From Symsagittifera roscoffensis (taxonomy: Eukaryota > Xenacoelomorpha > Acoela > Convolutidae): DNA of 64,000 bases. The stretch is taken from the NCBI RefSeq assembly GCF_963678635.1, contig NC_087069.1, positions 48,997,892-49,061,891 of the forward strand, written 5' to 3'. A model generated the notes under the pieces. That model saw only the letters and a program-made list of their open reading frames with translations. It was not told the DNA's origin and did not search any database. Positions 63,120 to 64,000 of the stretch are shown here, in pieces. The translations under genes were made by a program, and so were the position numbers. Positions within the stretch are counted from its first letter, which is position 1. Every line of letters starts with the position of its first letter.

Positions 63120-64000
63120 TTAAGATTTCTCGAGGCGTCCACGTGCTCGCAAGAGTCCGTCTTTGTCTAGAATTGGTGATAGATGTCGAAGTCTGCTAGT
63201 TGTGTTGGTTCGTTTATTTTGTATCAATGAATTGACCTCTGGTTTTGAGCTGTCTCGTAGCGTCTGCTTGAAGTTAAATTTCTTTGGGGCAATCATGTTG
63301 TTGCTTTTCAGTTCGGTGGTCGAGTTTTTGTTGCGGAAGTTTAGTCCTTTTTCTTTAAAAATACTGGCGGCACGGATCACGTGTGCAGTTGTTCTGAGAA
63401 TTCTTGTCCAATTGGAGAATCTGCTGTAGTCGTTGAAACTTTTTTAGTCGTTCTGTCTTTTCGGTTGAAGCTTGAAAAGCTAGCACTGGGGTTGGTGTCC
63501 CGTTTGATCGTTGAGTTACAAGGTATCCGTTTTTGCGACGATTAACTGTAGCTTTGGCCAGTTGCATTTTGGTTCACATATGAGTTTTGGTCGGGTGAAC
63601 CATCTTGACTTGTTACTGAATTCTGAAAGGGGTATTCCACGGGTTCTGTCGTCTCCTGGGTTTAGGGGTCCTGGGCAATGATTCCATTGAGGCGCTGTTG
63701 TGCTGTCTGTCCACATATGCGTAGAGCTGATGTCAATCCTTTGTTCTCTGCGAATGAACTTTGCGAGGCGAGCACCAAAAATTGCAGCTTGAAATTCCAT
63801 TTGAGTTATTGTGTGTTGTTTTAGAGGAGCCACTCGAGCTTTTCCTAGAACAGAGGCGCTGCTGATTTGCCGAGTGGCACTGTTGCTGTATACAAAATTA
63901 GCGACCGCTGCTAGGGCGCTGTAGGAGGCATCTGAAAAATTATGATTAGCGATGTTGTCGTAAATGTATCCAAAAAATTTTCGAGGTATTTCCAATGTCT
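63120..64000 (-). pseudogene. BEL/Pao RNase H-like region and linker to integrase
   Basis: 63,516-63,995 reads HNFSDASYSALAAVANFVYS, LGKARVAPLKQHTITQMEFQ, AAIFGARLAKFIRREQ and THMWTDSTTAPQWNHCPGPL, the DAS/E/D pattern of Pao-family RNase H. 63,120-63,380 has RLRHLSPILDKDGLLRARGR, the usual LxPxxDxxGLLRxxGRL block before the integrase. It continues beyond the right edge toward the RT. Confidence 0.8.

Larger units (their letters stand above)
59588..64000 (-). mobile_element. BEL/Pao LTR retrotransposon, broken, with tandemly repeated 3' region (fossil)
   Basis: On the minus strand from the right edge: RNase H-like region, integrase zinc domain, integrase core and C-terminal domain, then a 3' end repeated in tandem, a purine tract and a 3' LTR remnant. 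The RARVAPLKQHTITQMEFQAA and MWTDSTTAPQW blocks, and an integrase with a long DUF5641-type end, are BEL/Pao traits. RT, protease and gag lie beyond the window. Roughly ten or more interruptions. Near-identical repeats show recent rearrangement. Confidence 0.85.

Overview
The window looks like a piece of an invertebrate animal genome (draft assembly, one 200-N gap at 32,434-32,633). It is AT-rich, full of A/T runs and built almost wholly of transposable elements. BEL/Pao retrotransposons are an animal-specific group, and the mix of Ty3-like, BEL/Pao, Polinton-like and several LINE lineages fits an animal. I cannot name the species. I found no convincing host protein gene, tRNA or rRNA.

Layout. 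1-15,622 (minus strand): a large Ty3/gypsy-like LTR retrotransposon, cut by the left window edge. Its coding-strand order is LTR, primer-site-like motif, leader with a 14-bp minisatellite, gag, protease, RT, RNase H and integrase. After these come a macro-domain-like ORF and a block of 3' ORFs with a coiled coil, a complete SGNH/GDSL-hydrolase catalytic set and a second SGNH-like segment. 15,640-24,090 (minus): two decayed copies of one LINE family. Each has an SGNH-like N-terminal domain, an RT and a C-terminal zinc/nuclease region like that of restriction-like-endonuclease LINEs. 24,680-25,432: a diverged solo copy of the Ty3 LTR. 26,150-27,415: a terminal-inverted-repeat element and a related fragment. 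27,403-29,913 (minus): a third LINE relic, again with an SGNH-like signature upstream.

34,119-40,240 and 54,069-59,587 are two diverged direct copies of a mosaic segment. They carry nested short TIR elements and a shared small ORF. One copy has a 919-bp insertion whose empty site survives in the other. Between them lie a nearly complete APE-type LINE (40,867-44,780, minus), a LINE fragment on the plus strand (44,880-45,545), rearranged pieces of the GCTCAAA-rich 919-bp family (46,245-47,989), a Polinton-like packaging-ATPase relic with a partial tandem duplication (49,460-52,000), and several minisatellites.

59,590-64,000 (minus): a broken BEL/Pao element. Its integrase/3' region is tandemly repeated with a period of about 981 bp, and it runs off the right edge.

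The main points are the Ty3-like element's unusual 3' gene block (macro-like plus SGNH ORFs), the recurrence of SGNH-like ORFs in unrelated retroelements, the strong strand-biased excess of CTCNAG hexamers across the Ty3-like element, and the filled/empty site pair of the GCTCAAA-rich element. Assignments rest on reading motifs by eye; no database search was possible.
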